NCBI RefSeq assembly: GCF_001426405.1
Contig: NZ_LMEP01000023.1
Coordinates: 62,001-126,000, forward strand
Source of the DNA: Streptomyces sp. Root1304
GTDB taxonomy: Bacteria > Actinomycetota > Actinomycetes > Streptomycetales > Streptomycetaceae
DNA: 64,000 nt
Direction of reading: 5' to 3'
Below the pieces are notes generated by a model. The model ran no database searches. It saw only the letters and a list, made by a program, of their open reading frames with translations, and was not told where the DNA came from. Below are positions 27,356-35,115 of the stretch, in pieces. Numbering within the stretch: the stretch's first letter is position 1; every line of letters starts with the position of its first letter. Both the position numbers and the translations under genes were made by a program.

Positions 27356-27387
27356 GACGCGTAAACGATGCGAGTTGTGCGGACGAG
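27356..27387 (+). promoter_or_regulatory. Shared light-locus element, copy 1 (upstream of the sigma gene)
   Basis: GACGCGTAAACGATGCGAGT (27356-27375) matches the element at 33321-33340 in 17 of 20 positions, including an identical 11-base core. Read as an ECF promoter, GTAAAC would be the -35 and CGAG, 17 bp later (27384-27387), the -10. It lies about 55 bp before the sigma factor start. It may be an autoregulatory promoter of the sigma factor or an operator for the LitR-like regulator. Confidence 0.5.
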
Positions 27388-27440
27388 GCCGACGGCCGGA
27401 ACGTGAGGGCGTACGAGGTCCACCCTCAGGAGGAGGCGTC

Positions 27441-28052
27441 ATGACCGCACACCGGATCACCGGCTCCCTCGCCGACACGTCGGAGCCGTACTCCGGCCGC
27501 CCGCCGACCCAGGACGGCGACGACTGGATCGCCCGCGGTCTGGTCCGCGGCGACGAACACTGTCTGGCCGCGGCCTACCACCGCTGGGGGCGCCTGGTCC
27601 ACACCCTGGCGGCGCGGGCTCTGGGGGACCCCCGCGAGGCGGAGGACATCACCCAGCAGGTGTTCGTCGCCGCGTGGCGCGGCCGGTCGACCTTCCGCCC
27701 CGAGCGCGGCACCCTGCCCGCGTGGCTCACCGGCATCACCCGCCGGAAGATCGCCGACACGCTGACCGCCCGCACCCGCCGCACCGAGCTCGCGGCGACC
27801 CTCGGCGCCGCCCTGGAGCACGAGGCCCGGACGGACGACCGGCCCGAACGGGTCCTCGACCGGATGGTCGTCACCGAAGAACTGGCCAGGCTGCCCCGCG
27901 TCCAGCGCGACGTCCTGGAACTCGCCTACTTCGCCGACCTCACCCAGACACAGATCGCGGACCGCACCGGCATGCCGCTGGGCACGGTCAAGAGTCACGC
28001 CCGGCGCGGCCTCCGGCGCCTGCGCCAGGGCCTGGCGCCCGCCGGTTGCTGA
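27441..28052 (+). CDS. ECF-type RNA polymerase sigma factor, LitS-like by context
   Basis: Sigma-70 group 4 factor of 203 residues. Region 2 covers about 45-115 (HRWGRLVHTLAARALGDPREAEDITQQVFVAAWRGRSTF) and region 4 about 140-195 (LARLPRVQRDVLELAYFADLTQTQIADRTGMPLGTVKSHARRGLRRL). ATG 27441 is preceded by a strong AGGAGGAGG site. No anti-sigma gene follows; instead the fatty-acid/oxidoreductase operon starts 97 bp downstream. Presence beside a B12-type MerR regulator and a photolyase resembles the lit systems of Streptomyces and the RpoE singlet-oxygen regulon of Rhodobacter. It probably drives this locus and its own promoter. Confidence 0.9.
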   Translation: MTAHRITGSLADTSEPYSGRPPTQDGDDWIARGLVRGDEHCLAAAYHRWGRLVHTLAARALGDPREAEDITQQVFVAAWRGRSTFRPERGTLPAWLTGITRRKIADTLTARTRRTELAATLGAALEHEARTDDRPERVLDRMVVTEELARLPRVQRDVLELAYFADLTQTQIADRTGMPLGTVKSHARRGLRRLRQGLAPAGC

Positions 28053-28149
28053 ACCACCAGTCCGGCCGCCCGGCGGCTCCGAACGACCGACAGCAGAACC
28101 CAGGCCGCCGCGCCGACCGGCCGACGGCCGCCACAGGAGGGTGGAGACG

Positions 28150-29409
28150 ATGAACGCACGAACCGTCGCGGTGGTGGGGGCGGGGGTCGCGGGTCTCACC
28201 GCCGCCCATGTCCTGTCCCGCGGCCACAGCGTGGTGCTGTACGAGGCGGACGACCGGCTCGGCGGCCACGCCCACACCCACGAGCTGCCCACCGCCGGGG
28301 GAGAGACGCTCCACGTCGACACCGGCTTCATCGTCCACAACGAGCGGACCTACCCCCACCTCGTGCGCCTCTTCCGCGAGCTGGGCGTCACCACCCAGGA
28401 CTCCGAGATGAGCATGTCCGTCCGCTGCGACGGATGCGGCCTCGAATACGCCGGCGCGCGCGGGATCCGCGGACTTCTCGGCAGCGACGGCGCCCGCCGC
28501 GGCCGCCATCTGAGGATGCTCGCCGACGTCCCCCGCTTCCACCGCGCCGCGCGCCGCCTCCTGGCGAGCGACGACACCACGAGGACACTCGGCGACTTCC
28601 TGCGCGCCCACCGCTTCTCCGCCCGTTTCGTCAGTCACTTCGCGATCCCCCTCGTCTCCGCCGTCTGGTCGTGCGCCCCCGACACCGCGCTGCGCTACCC
28701 GGCCGCCTACCTGTTCCGGTTCCTTGATCACCACGGTCTCCTCGCGGTGACGGGATCTCCGCAGTGGAAGACGGTCACCGGCGGGTCGGCCGCCTACGTC
28801 GAACGGATCGCGAAGGGCCTCGCCTCCGTACGGACCGCGACGCCGGTGCGCGCCGTCGTGCGCGGCGCCGACCGCGCGACCGTCGTCACCGCCGACGGCG
28901 AGGCGGCCGAACACGCCGCCGTGGTGATCGCCGTCCACCCCGACCAGGCCCTGCGCCTCCTGGCCGATCCGACCCCGGAGGAGCGGCGTGTCCTCGGTGC
29001 CTTCACCTACTCCCGCAACCCGGCCGTCCTGCACCGCGACACCACCCTCCTGCCGCGCTCCCCACACGTCAGAGCCTCCTGGAACCAATGGCTGCCCTCC
29101 TGCGCCGCCCGCCCGGAATCCGTCCAGGTCAGCTACGACATGAACCGGCTGCAACGCCTCCCCACCAGCGAGCCCCACATCGTCACCCTCAACCCCGGCG
29201 ACCGCGTCGACGAGTCCACCGTCCTGGCCCGCATGACGTACGAACACCCCGTCTACACCCCGGAGTCCGTGGCTGCCCAACGCCTCCTGCCCACCCTCCG
29301 CACCCCTGTCACCGTCTACGCCGGCGCCTACCACGGCTGGGGCTTCCACGAGGACGGCTGCCGGTCGGGTGTCGAGGCCGCCCGCCACCTGGGGCTGGAG
29401 TCACCGTGA
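28150..29409 (+). CDS. FAD-dependent oxidoreductase (amine-oxidase/desaturase-like)
   Basis: Flavoprotein of 419 residues with an N-terminal Rossmann motif VAVVGAGVAGLTAAHVLSRGHSVVLYEADDRLGGHAHTH, which binds FAD, and a C-terminal substrate domain. It belongs to the group found beside DUF1365 and cyclopropane-fatty-acid synthases. Members are thought to act on lipids, for example as desaturases or oxidases, but the reaction here is not known. GGAG lies before ATG 28150; GTG 28141 sits too near the ribosome site. Its stop overlaps the DUF1365 start (GTGA), so it heads a tightly coupled four-gene operon. Confidence 0.88.
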   Translation: MNARTVAVVGAGVAGLTAAHVLSRGHSVVLYEADDRLGGHAHTHELPTAGGETLHVDTGFIVHNERTYPHLVRLFRELGVTTQDSEMSMSVRCDGCGLEYAGARGIRGLLGSDGARRGRHLRMLADVPRFHRAARRLLASDDTTRTLGDFLRAHRFSARFVSHFAIPLVSAVWSCAPDTALRYPAAYLFRFLDHHGLLAVTGSPQWKTVTGGSAAYVERIAKGLASVRTATPVRAVVRGADRATVVTADGEAAEHAAVVIAVHPDQALRLLADPTPEERRVLGAFTYSRNPAVLHRDTTLLPRSPHVRASWNQWLPSCAARPESVQVSYDMNRLQRLPTSEPHIVTLNPGDRVDESTVLARMTYEHPVYTPESVAAQRLLPTLRTPVTVYAGAYHGWGFHEDGCRSGVEAARHLGLESP

Positions 29410-30149
29410 CCGGCACCGCCGCTCCACCCGTCCCCGCCCTGTACGAGACCGAGGTCGCCCACACCCGCGTCACGCCGTTCCGCTACGCGCTCCGCCACCG
29501 CACGTACATGTGGCTGATCGACCTCGACCACCCGCCCGTCCTGCCCCTGCTCCTGCGCCCCCTCGCCCGCTTCGACCCGTCGGACCACTTCGACGGCGAC
29601 GCCCCCACCCTGCGGGCCGGCCTCGACGCCTGCCTCGCGGCCCACGGGGTGGCGGACGCGGGCGGACGGGTGCTGATGCTCGCCCACGCCCGCGTCCTCG
29701 GGCACGTCTTCAACCCGCTCACCCTGTACTGGTGCCACGACCGCGCCGGCCGTCCCGCCCACGTCGTCGCCGAGGTGCACAACACCTACGGAGGGCGCCA
29801 CACCTACCTGCTGCACCCCGACGAACGGGGCCGGGCGGAGACGGCCAAGGAGTTCTACGTGTCGCCGTTCCTCGATGTCGAGGGCACCTACCGGATGCGG
29901 CTTCCGCTTCCCGGTGACCGTCTCGACCTGACCGTCCAGCTCCGCCGCACGGACGGCTCCCGCCCCCTGACGGCCACCGTCCGGGGTACCCACCGGCCCG
30001 CCCGCCCGAGCACCCTGCTCGCCGCCGCGCTCCGCCACCCCTGGCCGACCGCCGCCGTCTCCCTCGGCATCAGACGCCACGGCGTCCGCCTCTACCTCAA
30101 GGGGCTCCGCCCCCGCCCCCGCCCCGCCCCCCAGGAAGGCACCCCGTGA
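29406..30149 (+). CDS. DUF1365 family protein
   Basis: Protein of 247 residues in the DUF1365 family. Characteristic segments are ALYETEVAHTRVTPFRYALRHRTYMWLIDL at the start, RVLMLAHARVLGHVFNPLTLYWCHD, VVAEVHNTYGGRHTYLL and KEFYVSPFLDVEGTYRMRLPLP. The conserved His/Asn/Tyr pattern (NPLTLYWC, NTYG) suggests an enzyme or lipid-binding protein, but no activity is established. It overlaps both neighbours by 4 bp. Constant linkage to an FAD oxidoreductase and a CFA-type methyltransferase points to membrane-lipid modification. Confidence 0.9.
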   Translation: MTGTAAPPVPALYETEVAHTRVTPFRYALRHRTYMWLIDLDHPPVLPLLLRPLARFDPSDHFDGDAPTLRAGLDACLAAHGVADAGGRVLMLAHARVLGHVFNPLTLYWCHDRAGRPAHVVAEVHNTYGGRHTYLLHPDERGRAETAKEFYVSPFLDVEGTYRMRLPLPGDRLDLTVQLRRTDGSRPLTATVRGTHRPARPSTLLAAALRHPWPTAAVSLGIRRHGVRLYLKGLRPRPRPAPQEGTP

Positions 30150-31456
30150 CCCTCTCGCTCCCTCCGGCAGAGCCGTCCGCCGCCCGGCTCCGTGTGGACC
30201 CGGACCGTTGGCCCGACATCGCCGGGCCGCCGCGCGCCTCCGCCGTGCGCACCGCCGTCGCCCGCCGTCTCGTGGAGCGCGCCCTCGCCGGGCTGCCGCT
30301 GCGGATACGGACCGACCGGGGTACGTCCCTCGGGCACCAGCGGACCGGTGACGACCGCTCCCTGCCGACCCTCACGCTCCACGATCCGGACGCGTTCCAC
30401 CGACGGATCGGAGCCGACGGGCTGATCGGCTTCGGAGAGTCGTACATGGCCGGCGAATGGGATGCCGACGACCTCGTCGGTCTGCTCACCGTGCTCGCAC
30501 GTCACGTCGACGACCTCGTTCCCGCCCCGCTGCGCCGGCTCCGCGGCGCCTGGGTCCGGCGCAGGCCCGCTGCCGACCGCAACACCCCCGACGGGGCACG
30601 TGAGAACATCCACCGCCACTACGACCTCTCCAACGAGCTCTTCGCCCTCTTCCTCGACCCCGGTCTCAGCTACTCCTCGGCGGTCTTCGACCCCCTTCCG
30701 GCGAGGCCGTCCCTCCTCTCCGACGCGGACCTCACCGCCGCCCAGCACCGCAAGATCGACCGGCTCCTCGACCTGGCCGGGACGGGTCCCGGCACCGAAC
30801 TCCTGGAGATCGGCACCGGCTGGGGCGAACTCGCGATCCGGGCCGCCGCCAGGGGTGCCCGCGTCCGCACCGTCACCCTCTCCGAGCAACAGCTCGCCCT
30901 GGCGCGCCGACGCGTCGAGCGTGCGGGCCTCACCGACCGCGTCACCGTCGAACTGCTCGACTACCGTGCCGTCCGGGGCCGTTACGACGCCGTCGTGAGC
31001 GTCGAGATGATCGAGGCCGTCGGCGCCGAGTACTGGTCCGACTACTTCGGCGCGCTCCGCCGCCTCCTCGCCCCGGGCGGTCGCGTCGCGCTCCAGGCCA
31101 TCACCATGCCGCACGAACGGATGCTGGCCACCGCCCGCACCCACACCTGGATCAGCAAGTACGTCTTTCCCGGCGGCCTGATCCCCTCTTCCGAGGCCAT
31201 CGCCCGCGAGAGCGCCGCGGCCGGTCTGCGCGTCACGCACGACACGAGCTACGGCGACCACTACGCGGAGACCCTCCGCCAGTGGCGCGCCCGCTTCCTG
31301 CGCGAGGAGGCCGCGGTCGCGGCGCTCGGCTTCGACTCCGTCTTCCGGCGCATGTGGGAGTTCTACCTCGCCTACTCCGAGGCGGGATTCCGCTCCCACC
31401 AGCTCGACGTCCGCCAGTTCCGGCTCACCGCCGACGACCCGGGAGCCGCCCGATGA
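30146..31456 (+). CDS. Cyclopropane-fatty-acid-phospholipid synthase family methyltransferase
   Basis: SAM-dependent enzyme of 436 residues that methylates or cyclopropanates unsaturated acyl chains of phospholipids. The family motif IGFGESYMAGEWDADDLVGLL lies near residue 95, followed by HYDLSNELFALFLDPGLSYSSAVF, the SAM motif LLEIGTGWGELAIRAA, and MIEAVGAEYWSDYFGALRRLLAPGG. Conserved Tyr/His/Glu of the bicarbonate site (YDLSN, FPGG) are visible. GTG 30146 overlaps the DUF1365 stop. In Rhodobacter a related gene belongs to the singlet-oxygen regulon; a protective change of membrane lipids under light is the inferred role. Product could be cyclopropane, methyl-branched or furan-type acids. 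Confidence 0.92.
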   Translation: MTLSLPPAEPSAARLRVDPDRWPDIAGPPRASAVRTAVARRLVERALAGLPLRIRTDRGTSLGHQRTGDDRSLPTLTLHDPDAFHRRIGADGLIGFGESYMAGEWDADDLVGLLTVLARHVDDLVPAPLRRLRGAWVRRRPAADRNTPDGARENIHRHYDLSNELFALFLDPGLSYSSAVFDPLPARPSLLSDADLTAAQHRKIDRLLDLAGTGPGTELLEIGTGWGELAIRAAARGARVRTVTLSEQQLALARRRVERAGLTDRVTVELLDYRAVRGRYDAVVSVEMIEAVGAEYWSDYFGALRRLLAPGGRVALQAITMPHERMLATARTHTWISKYVFPGGLIPSSEAIARESAAAGLRVTHDTSYGDHYAETLRQWRARFLREEAAVAALGFDSVFRRMWEFYLAYSEAGFRSHQLDVRQFRLTADDPGAAR

Positions 31457-32319
31457 GCGCCGTCGACAGCGGTACCTCGGGCCTCGTCCTGGGTGCCTCG
31501 GCGGCCATCGCCCTGACGGTCATGCTGGTGACCTTCGTGATCGGCACCGCGAAGGGCCTGCACCGGATCGTCGACGTCGCCTGGGGCGTCGCCTTCACGG
31601 CGGTCGCCGTTGGGGCGTGGTTCCTCTCGGCCGGTCAGGGTGACGACGTCCGCCGGACCGTCGTCGCGCTCGCCACCTCCGTCTGGGGACTGCGGCTCGC
31701 CACCCACATCGCCCGCCGGGGGCGAGGCCACGGGGAGGACCCCAGGTACGCCCGGATGCTCGCCCGCGCCCGTGGCAACCCCACCCTTTACGCGCTGTGG
31801 AAGGTGTACCTCCTCCAGGGCGCCCTGGTCTGGCTCGTGTCGCTCCCCGTCCAGGTGGCGGTCCTGATTCCCGAACCCCTGGACGCGACGGCCTGCCTGG
31901 GCCTCGCCGTGTGGGCGGCCGGGCTCGCCTTCGAAACGGTGGGGGACCGGCAGCTCGCCCGGTTCAAGGCCGATCCGGCGAACCGGGGCCGTGTCATGGA
32001 CCGGGGCCTGTGGAGCTGGACCCGCCACCCGAACTACTTCGGGGACTTCCTCGTCTGGTGGGGCCTGTACCTGACGGCGTGCGCCACCTGGCCGACCGCC
32101 GTGCTCACCCTCGTCTCGCCCCTCGTCATGAGCGCCCTGCTCATCTGGGGCAGCGGCAAACGGCTCCTGGAGGCCCACATGGCCGACCGCCCCGGGTACG
32201 CGGCCTACCGGGCGCGTACGAGCGGTTTCGTCCCCCGGCCTCCCCGTCGGCCGACGGGGAGGGAACGCTCCGGCGGCGACGGGGCCCGGGGACGGGAGAC
32301 GAGCCCTCCTCGCGCGTGA
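31453..32319 (+). CDS. DUF1295 membrane protein (steroid 5-alpha-reductase-like)
   Basis: Integral membrane protein of 288 residues with about six helices. The C-terminal half carries the hallmarks of DUF1295 and isoprenylcysteine methyltransferase-like reductases: RVMDRGLWSWTRHPNYFGDFLVWWGLYL and the final LEAHMADRPGYAAYRARTSGFVP. The family includes NADPH-dependent reductases acting on lipid double bonds. ATG 31453 overlaps the preceding stop (ATGA), making it the last gene of the operon. The final 25 residues are a charged tail. Reduction of the modified acyl chain is inferred from context. Confidence 0.9.
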   Translation: MSAVDSGTSGLVLGASAAIALTVMLVTFVIGTAKGLHRIVDVAWGVAFTAVAVGAWFLSAGQGDDVRRTVVALATSVWGLRLATHIARRGRGHGEDPRYARMLARARGNPTLYALWKVYLLQGALVWLVSLPVQVAVLIPEPLDATACLGLAVWAAGLAFETVGDRQLARFKADPANRGRVMDRGLWSWTRHPNYFGDFLVWWGLYLTACATWPTAVLTLVSPLVMSALLIWGSGKRLLEAHMADRPGYAAYRARTSGFVPRPPRRPTGRERSGGDGARGRETSPPRA

Positions 32320-32328
32320 GGGCCCGGG

Positions 32329-33306
32329 TCAGGCTTCGGCGTGCCCGGCCGGCGGGCCGTAGAGCCGTGAGACCATGCCGATCGCCTCGCGCAGTCCGGT
32401 CGGGCGCGCCATCCCGGGAGCGGGCGTCCGGCCGAGCCAGCCCGGGCCCGCGAGCAGGACGAGGGGCGCGGTGCGCGCTCCCCGCACCCCGAAGGCCGTG
32501 GCCGCGACGTGCCGGGCCAGCGCGTGGTTCGCGGTGGACCGCGCCTGCGACCAGAGGGCCACGGCGGCCGGCCCGGACCGCCGTACCGCCGCGTCGAGGG
32601 CCTCCGCGGGCACGGCCGCGCCGAACATCCTCGTCGGCAGCCCCTGCTCGGCGAGTCCCGCGGCGAACGCCTCCAGAGGCAGCGTGTGCTGCTCCCCGGG
32701 GACGCAGGCCAGCACGACCGGAGCGGCCGACGAGGCGACCGCCGGCCCGGTGACGGCGGCCCGCCGCAGCGCGGTGGAGACGTGCCAGGAGAGCAGGTGC
32801 TCCACCTCGACGTAGCGGTCGCCGGACGACTCCCACTTCCGGCCCACGGCGTGCAGCGTGGGGGCCATGATCTCCTCCCAGGCGGTGACCAGCCCGTGCT
32901 CCGCCAGCACCGCCTGGAGCATCCGCTCCATGGCAGGACCGTCGAGGCGTACGGCGGCGCGGGCGAGCCCTCGGCACTCCTGCCGTACGTCGCCCAGCGG
33001 CAGGCCGCTGCCGGGCCCGGCGCGCCCGGTGTTCCCCGGGGACGCGACCGGGGCCGCCGCCCCGGGAACGTGCCGTGTCCGCCGGACCGCGCGGGCCGCC
33101 TCGGCGGGCGGGACGCCCGACGCCGTGAGGCGGCACATCTCGTCGAGCATCGCGATGTCCTCGGGGCTCCACCGCCGGTGCCGTCCGTCCGCGCGCACGG
33201 CGGGGCCGATGCCGTACCGCTGGTCCCAGGACCGAACCGTGGTGGGGGAGACGCCCAGACGACGTGCCACGGCACCCGTCGTGATCCCGTGAGCCGAATC
33301 GGACAT
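32329..33306 (-). CDS. litR: LitR/CarH-like MerR regulator with B12-binding domain
   Basis: Light-sensing repressor candidate of 325 residues. The N-terminal MerR HTH is ITTGAVARRLGVSPTTVRSWDQRYGIGPAVRADGRHRRWSPEDIAML. A four-helix cobalamin-capping domain carries a Trp-x10-Glu-His motif (KWESSGDRYVEVEHLL), and the C-terminal Rossmann-like B12 domain has the E-x-H motif (GEQHTLPLEAF) that supplies the axial ligand in CarH. TATGAT lies 7 bp before ATG 33306, so the mRNA is probably leaderless; ATG 33315/33318 are inside that box. It ends tail to tail with the lipid operon. Family members bind DNA in the dark with adenosylcobalamin and release it in light. Confidence 0.88.
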   Translation of the reverse strand: MSDSAHGITTGAVARRLGVSPTTVRSWDQRYGIGPAVRADGRHRRWSPEDIAMLDEMCRLTASGVPPAEAARAVRRTRHVPGAAAPVASPGNTGRAGPGSGLPLGDVRQECRGLARAAVRLDGPAMERMLQAVLAEHGLVTAWEEIMAPTLHAVGRKWESSGDRYVEVEHLLSWHVSTALRRAAVTGPAVASSAAPVVLACVPGEQHTLPLEAFAAGLAEQGLPTRMFGAAVPAEALDAAVRRSGPAAVALWSQARSTANHALARHVAATAFGVRGARTAPLVLLAGPGWLGRTPAPGMARPTGLREAIGMVSRLYGPPAGHAEA

Positions 33307-33313
33307 GTCGTTC

Positions 33314-33319
33314 ATCATA
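33314..33319 (-). promoter_or_regulatory. -10 box of the litR-like gene
   Basis: TATGAT on the minus strand ends 8 positions before the ATG at 33306 (7-bp gap), so transcription should start at or next to the A of the start codon. The shared light-locus element occupies the region just upstream (33321-33340) where a -35 box or an overlapping operator would lie. Confidence 0.5.
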
Positions 33320-33320
33320 C

Positions 33321-33352
33321 GACGCGGAAACGATGCGAAGGCGAGGCCCGTC
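33321..33352 (+). promoter_or_regulatory. Shared light-locus element, copy 2 (between litR and the SDR gene)
   Basis: GACGCGGAAACGATGCGAAG (33321-33340) is the second copy of the element seen at 27356. On the plus strand GGAAAC (33326-33331) and CGTC (33349-33352) are 17 bp apart, a standard ECF promoter arrangement directed at the SDR-DUF2867 gene at 33474. A weaker look-alike (GACGAAGAAACGGTGC) lies at about 33418. The same bases cover the upstream part of the litR promoter, so autorepression by LitR is also possible. Confidence 0.5.
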
Positions 33353-33473
33353 CCCGCACGGCAGAGAACGGGCTCCGGTCCGAACCGTCCGGCCCGCATC
33401 CGCGTGCCCCCGTGATGACGAAGAAACGGTGCAGGGCGTGTACGCCGCCGCCATCGGTGAAACGGATCAGCAC

Positions 33474-35003
33474 ATGGACACTTCCACCCCGTCCGAGGGC
33501 GCCCGCTGCCTGGTCACGGGCGCGAGCGGCTACATCGGGGGCCGCCTCGTGCCCGAGCTGCTCGACGCCGGCCATCGTGTGCGGTGCCTCGCACGGCACC
33601 CGGACAAGCTCCGTGACTTTCCCTGGGCGGACCGTGCGGAGACCGTACGCGGGGACGTGACCGACGGCGCGAGCCTCCGCGACGCGCTCGCCGGCATCGA
33701 CGTCGCCTACTACCTCGTCCACTCCATGAGCTCGACCCCGGACTTCGAGCGCACCGACCGGCTCGCCGCCCGTACCTTCGCCGCCGAGGCGCGATCCGCC
33801 GGGGTGCGGCGCATCGTCTACCTGGGCGGCCTCGTCCCGCCCGGAGCGACGGAGGAAGACCTCTCGCCCCACCTGCGCTCCCGTACCGAAGTGGGCCGCA
33901 TCCTCCTCGATTCGGGCGTCCCCACCACCGTGCTGCGGGCCGCCGTCGTCATCGGCTCCGGATCGGCCTCGTTCGAGATGCTCCGCTACCTGACGGAACG
34001 CCTGCCCGTCATGGTCACGCCGAGCTGGGTCGACAGCCGGGTCCAGCCCATCGCGGTCCGCGACGTGCTCCGGTATCTGGTGGGGAGTGCCGGCATGCCT
34101 CCCGACGTCAGCAGGACCTTCGACATCGGCGGCCCCGACGTGCTCACGTACCGGGAGATGATGACGCGGTACGCGGAGGTCGCCGGTCTCCGCAGGCGCC
34201 TGATCGTTCCCGTGCCGGTCCTCACGCCCCGGCTGTCCAGCCAGTGGATCGGGCTCGTCACACCGGTCCCGGCGTCCCTCGCCCGCCCCCTCACCGAATC
34301 GCTTCGGCACGAGGTGGTCCGTACCGAGAACGACATCGTCCGGTACGTCCCGGACGGCCCCGGGGAGCCCATCCCCTTCGAGGAGTCGCTGAGGCTGGCG
34401 CTCCGCCGCGTGCGTGAGGCGCGGGTCACCACCCGCTGGTCCTCCGCCTCGCCGCCCGGGGCGCCGAGCGACCCGTTGCCCACCGACCCGGACTGGGCCG
34501 GCGGCAGTCTCTACACGGATGAGCGGTCACGCACCGTCGACGCGAGTCCGGAGTCGCTGTGGCGCGTCATCGAGGGGGTGGGCGGGGAGAACGGCTGGTA
34601 CTCCTTCCCGCTCGCCTGGGCCGTCCGGGGATGGGCGGACCGGCTCGCCGGGGGAGTGGGCCTGCGCAGGGGACGCCGCGACGCGGTACGCCTCCGGGTC
34701 GGTGACGCGCTCGACTTCTGGCGCGTCGAGGAGATCGAGCACGGACGCCTGCTGCGCCTCAGGGCCGAGATGCGGCTGCCGGGCCTCGCGTGGCTGGAGA
34801 TGGCCGTCGACCGGGACGAGCGGGGCCGGACGGCGTACCGGCAGAGGGCGCTCTTCCACCCCAGGGGCCTCGCGGGGCAGGCGTACTGGTGGAGCGTGGC
34901 CCCGTTCCACGCCGTGGTCTTCGGCGGCATGGCCAGGAACATCGCCCGGACCGCCGAGACGGAGACGGGTGGGCTCGGGGGGACACGCCGTGGACGGAGG
35001 TGA
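33474..35003 (+). CDS. SDR/NmrA-like oxidoreductase with C-terminal DUF2867
   Basis: Protein of 509 residues joining two domains. Residues about 10-320 are an atypical short-chain dehydrogenase with the NAD(P) motif LVTGASGYIGGRLVPELL, VAYYLVHSMSS and a Rossmann core. Residues about 340-500 are a DUF2867 domain (SRTVDASPESLWRVIEGVGGENGWYSFPLAW), a SRPBCC-like fold. Homologues are often near photolyase or cyclopropane synthase genes. ATG 33474 is the first in-frame start after the regulatory gap. It is divergent from the LitR-like gene, with the shared element in between, so it is probably part of the same light regulon. Substrate unknown. Confidence 0.88.
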   Translation: MDTSTPSEGARCLVTGASGYIGGRLVPELLDAGHRVRCLARHPDKLRDFPWADRAETVRGDVTDGASLRDALAGIDVAYYLVHSMSSTPDFERTDRLAARTFAAEARSAGVRRIVYLGGLVPPGATEEDLSPHLRSRTEVGRILLDSGVPTTVLRAAVVIGSGSASFEMLRYLTERLPVMVTPSWVDSRVQPIAVRDVLRYLVGSAGMPPDVSRTFDIGGPDVLTYREMMTRYAEVAGLRRRLIVPVPVLTPRLSSQWIGLVTPVPASLARPLTESLRHEVVRTENDIVRYVPDGPGEPIPFEESLRLALRRVREARVTTRWSSASPPGAPSDPLPTDPDWAGGSLYTDERSRTVDASPESLWRVIEGVGGENGWYSFPLAWAVRGWADRLAGGVGLRRGRRDAVRLRVGDALDFWRVEEIEHGRLLRLRAEMRLPGLAWLEMAVDRDERGRTAYRQRALFHPRGLAGQAYWWSVAPFHAVVFGGMARNIARTAETETGGLGGTRRGRR

Positions 35004-35115
35004 TCGCCGGTGCGGGACGGACGAGGCCGGTGCGGGATCCGCACGCGCCCGAGGCCCCGCCCTCTTCGACCACGTCCTGCCCTCCTGACTGTCGGACGCA
35101 AGAGCGGAGGCCCGG

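Noticed and set aside
25939..35003. Carotenoid biosynthesis genes expected beside litR and litS
   Set aside because: None of the genes here encodes phytoene synthase, desaturase or cyclase; the FAD oxidoreductase is not of the CrtI type by its neighbours and N-terminal pattern.
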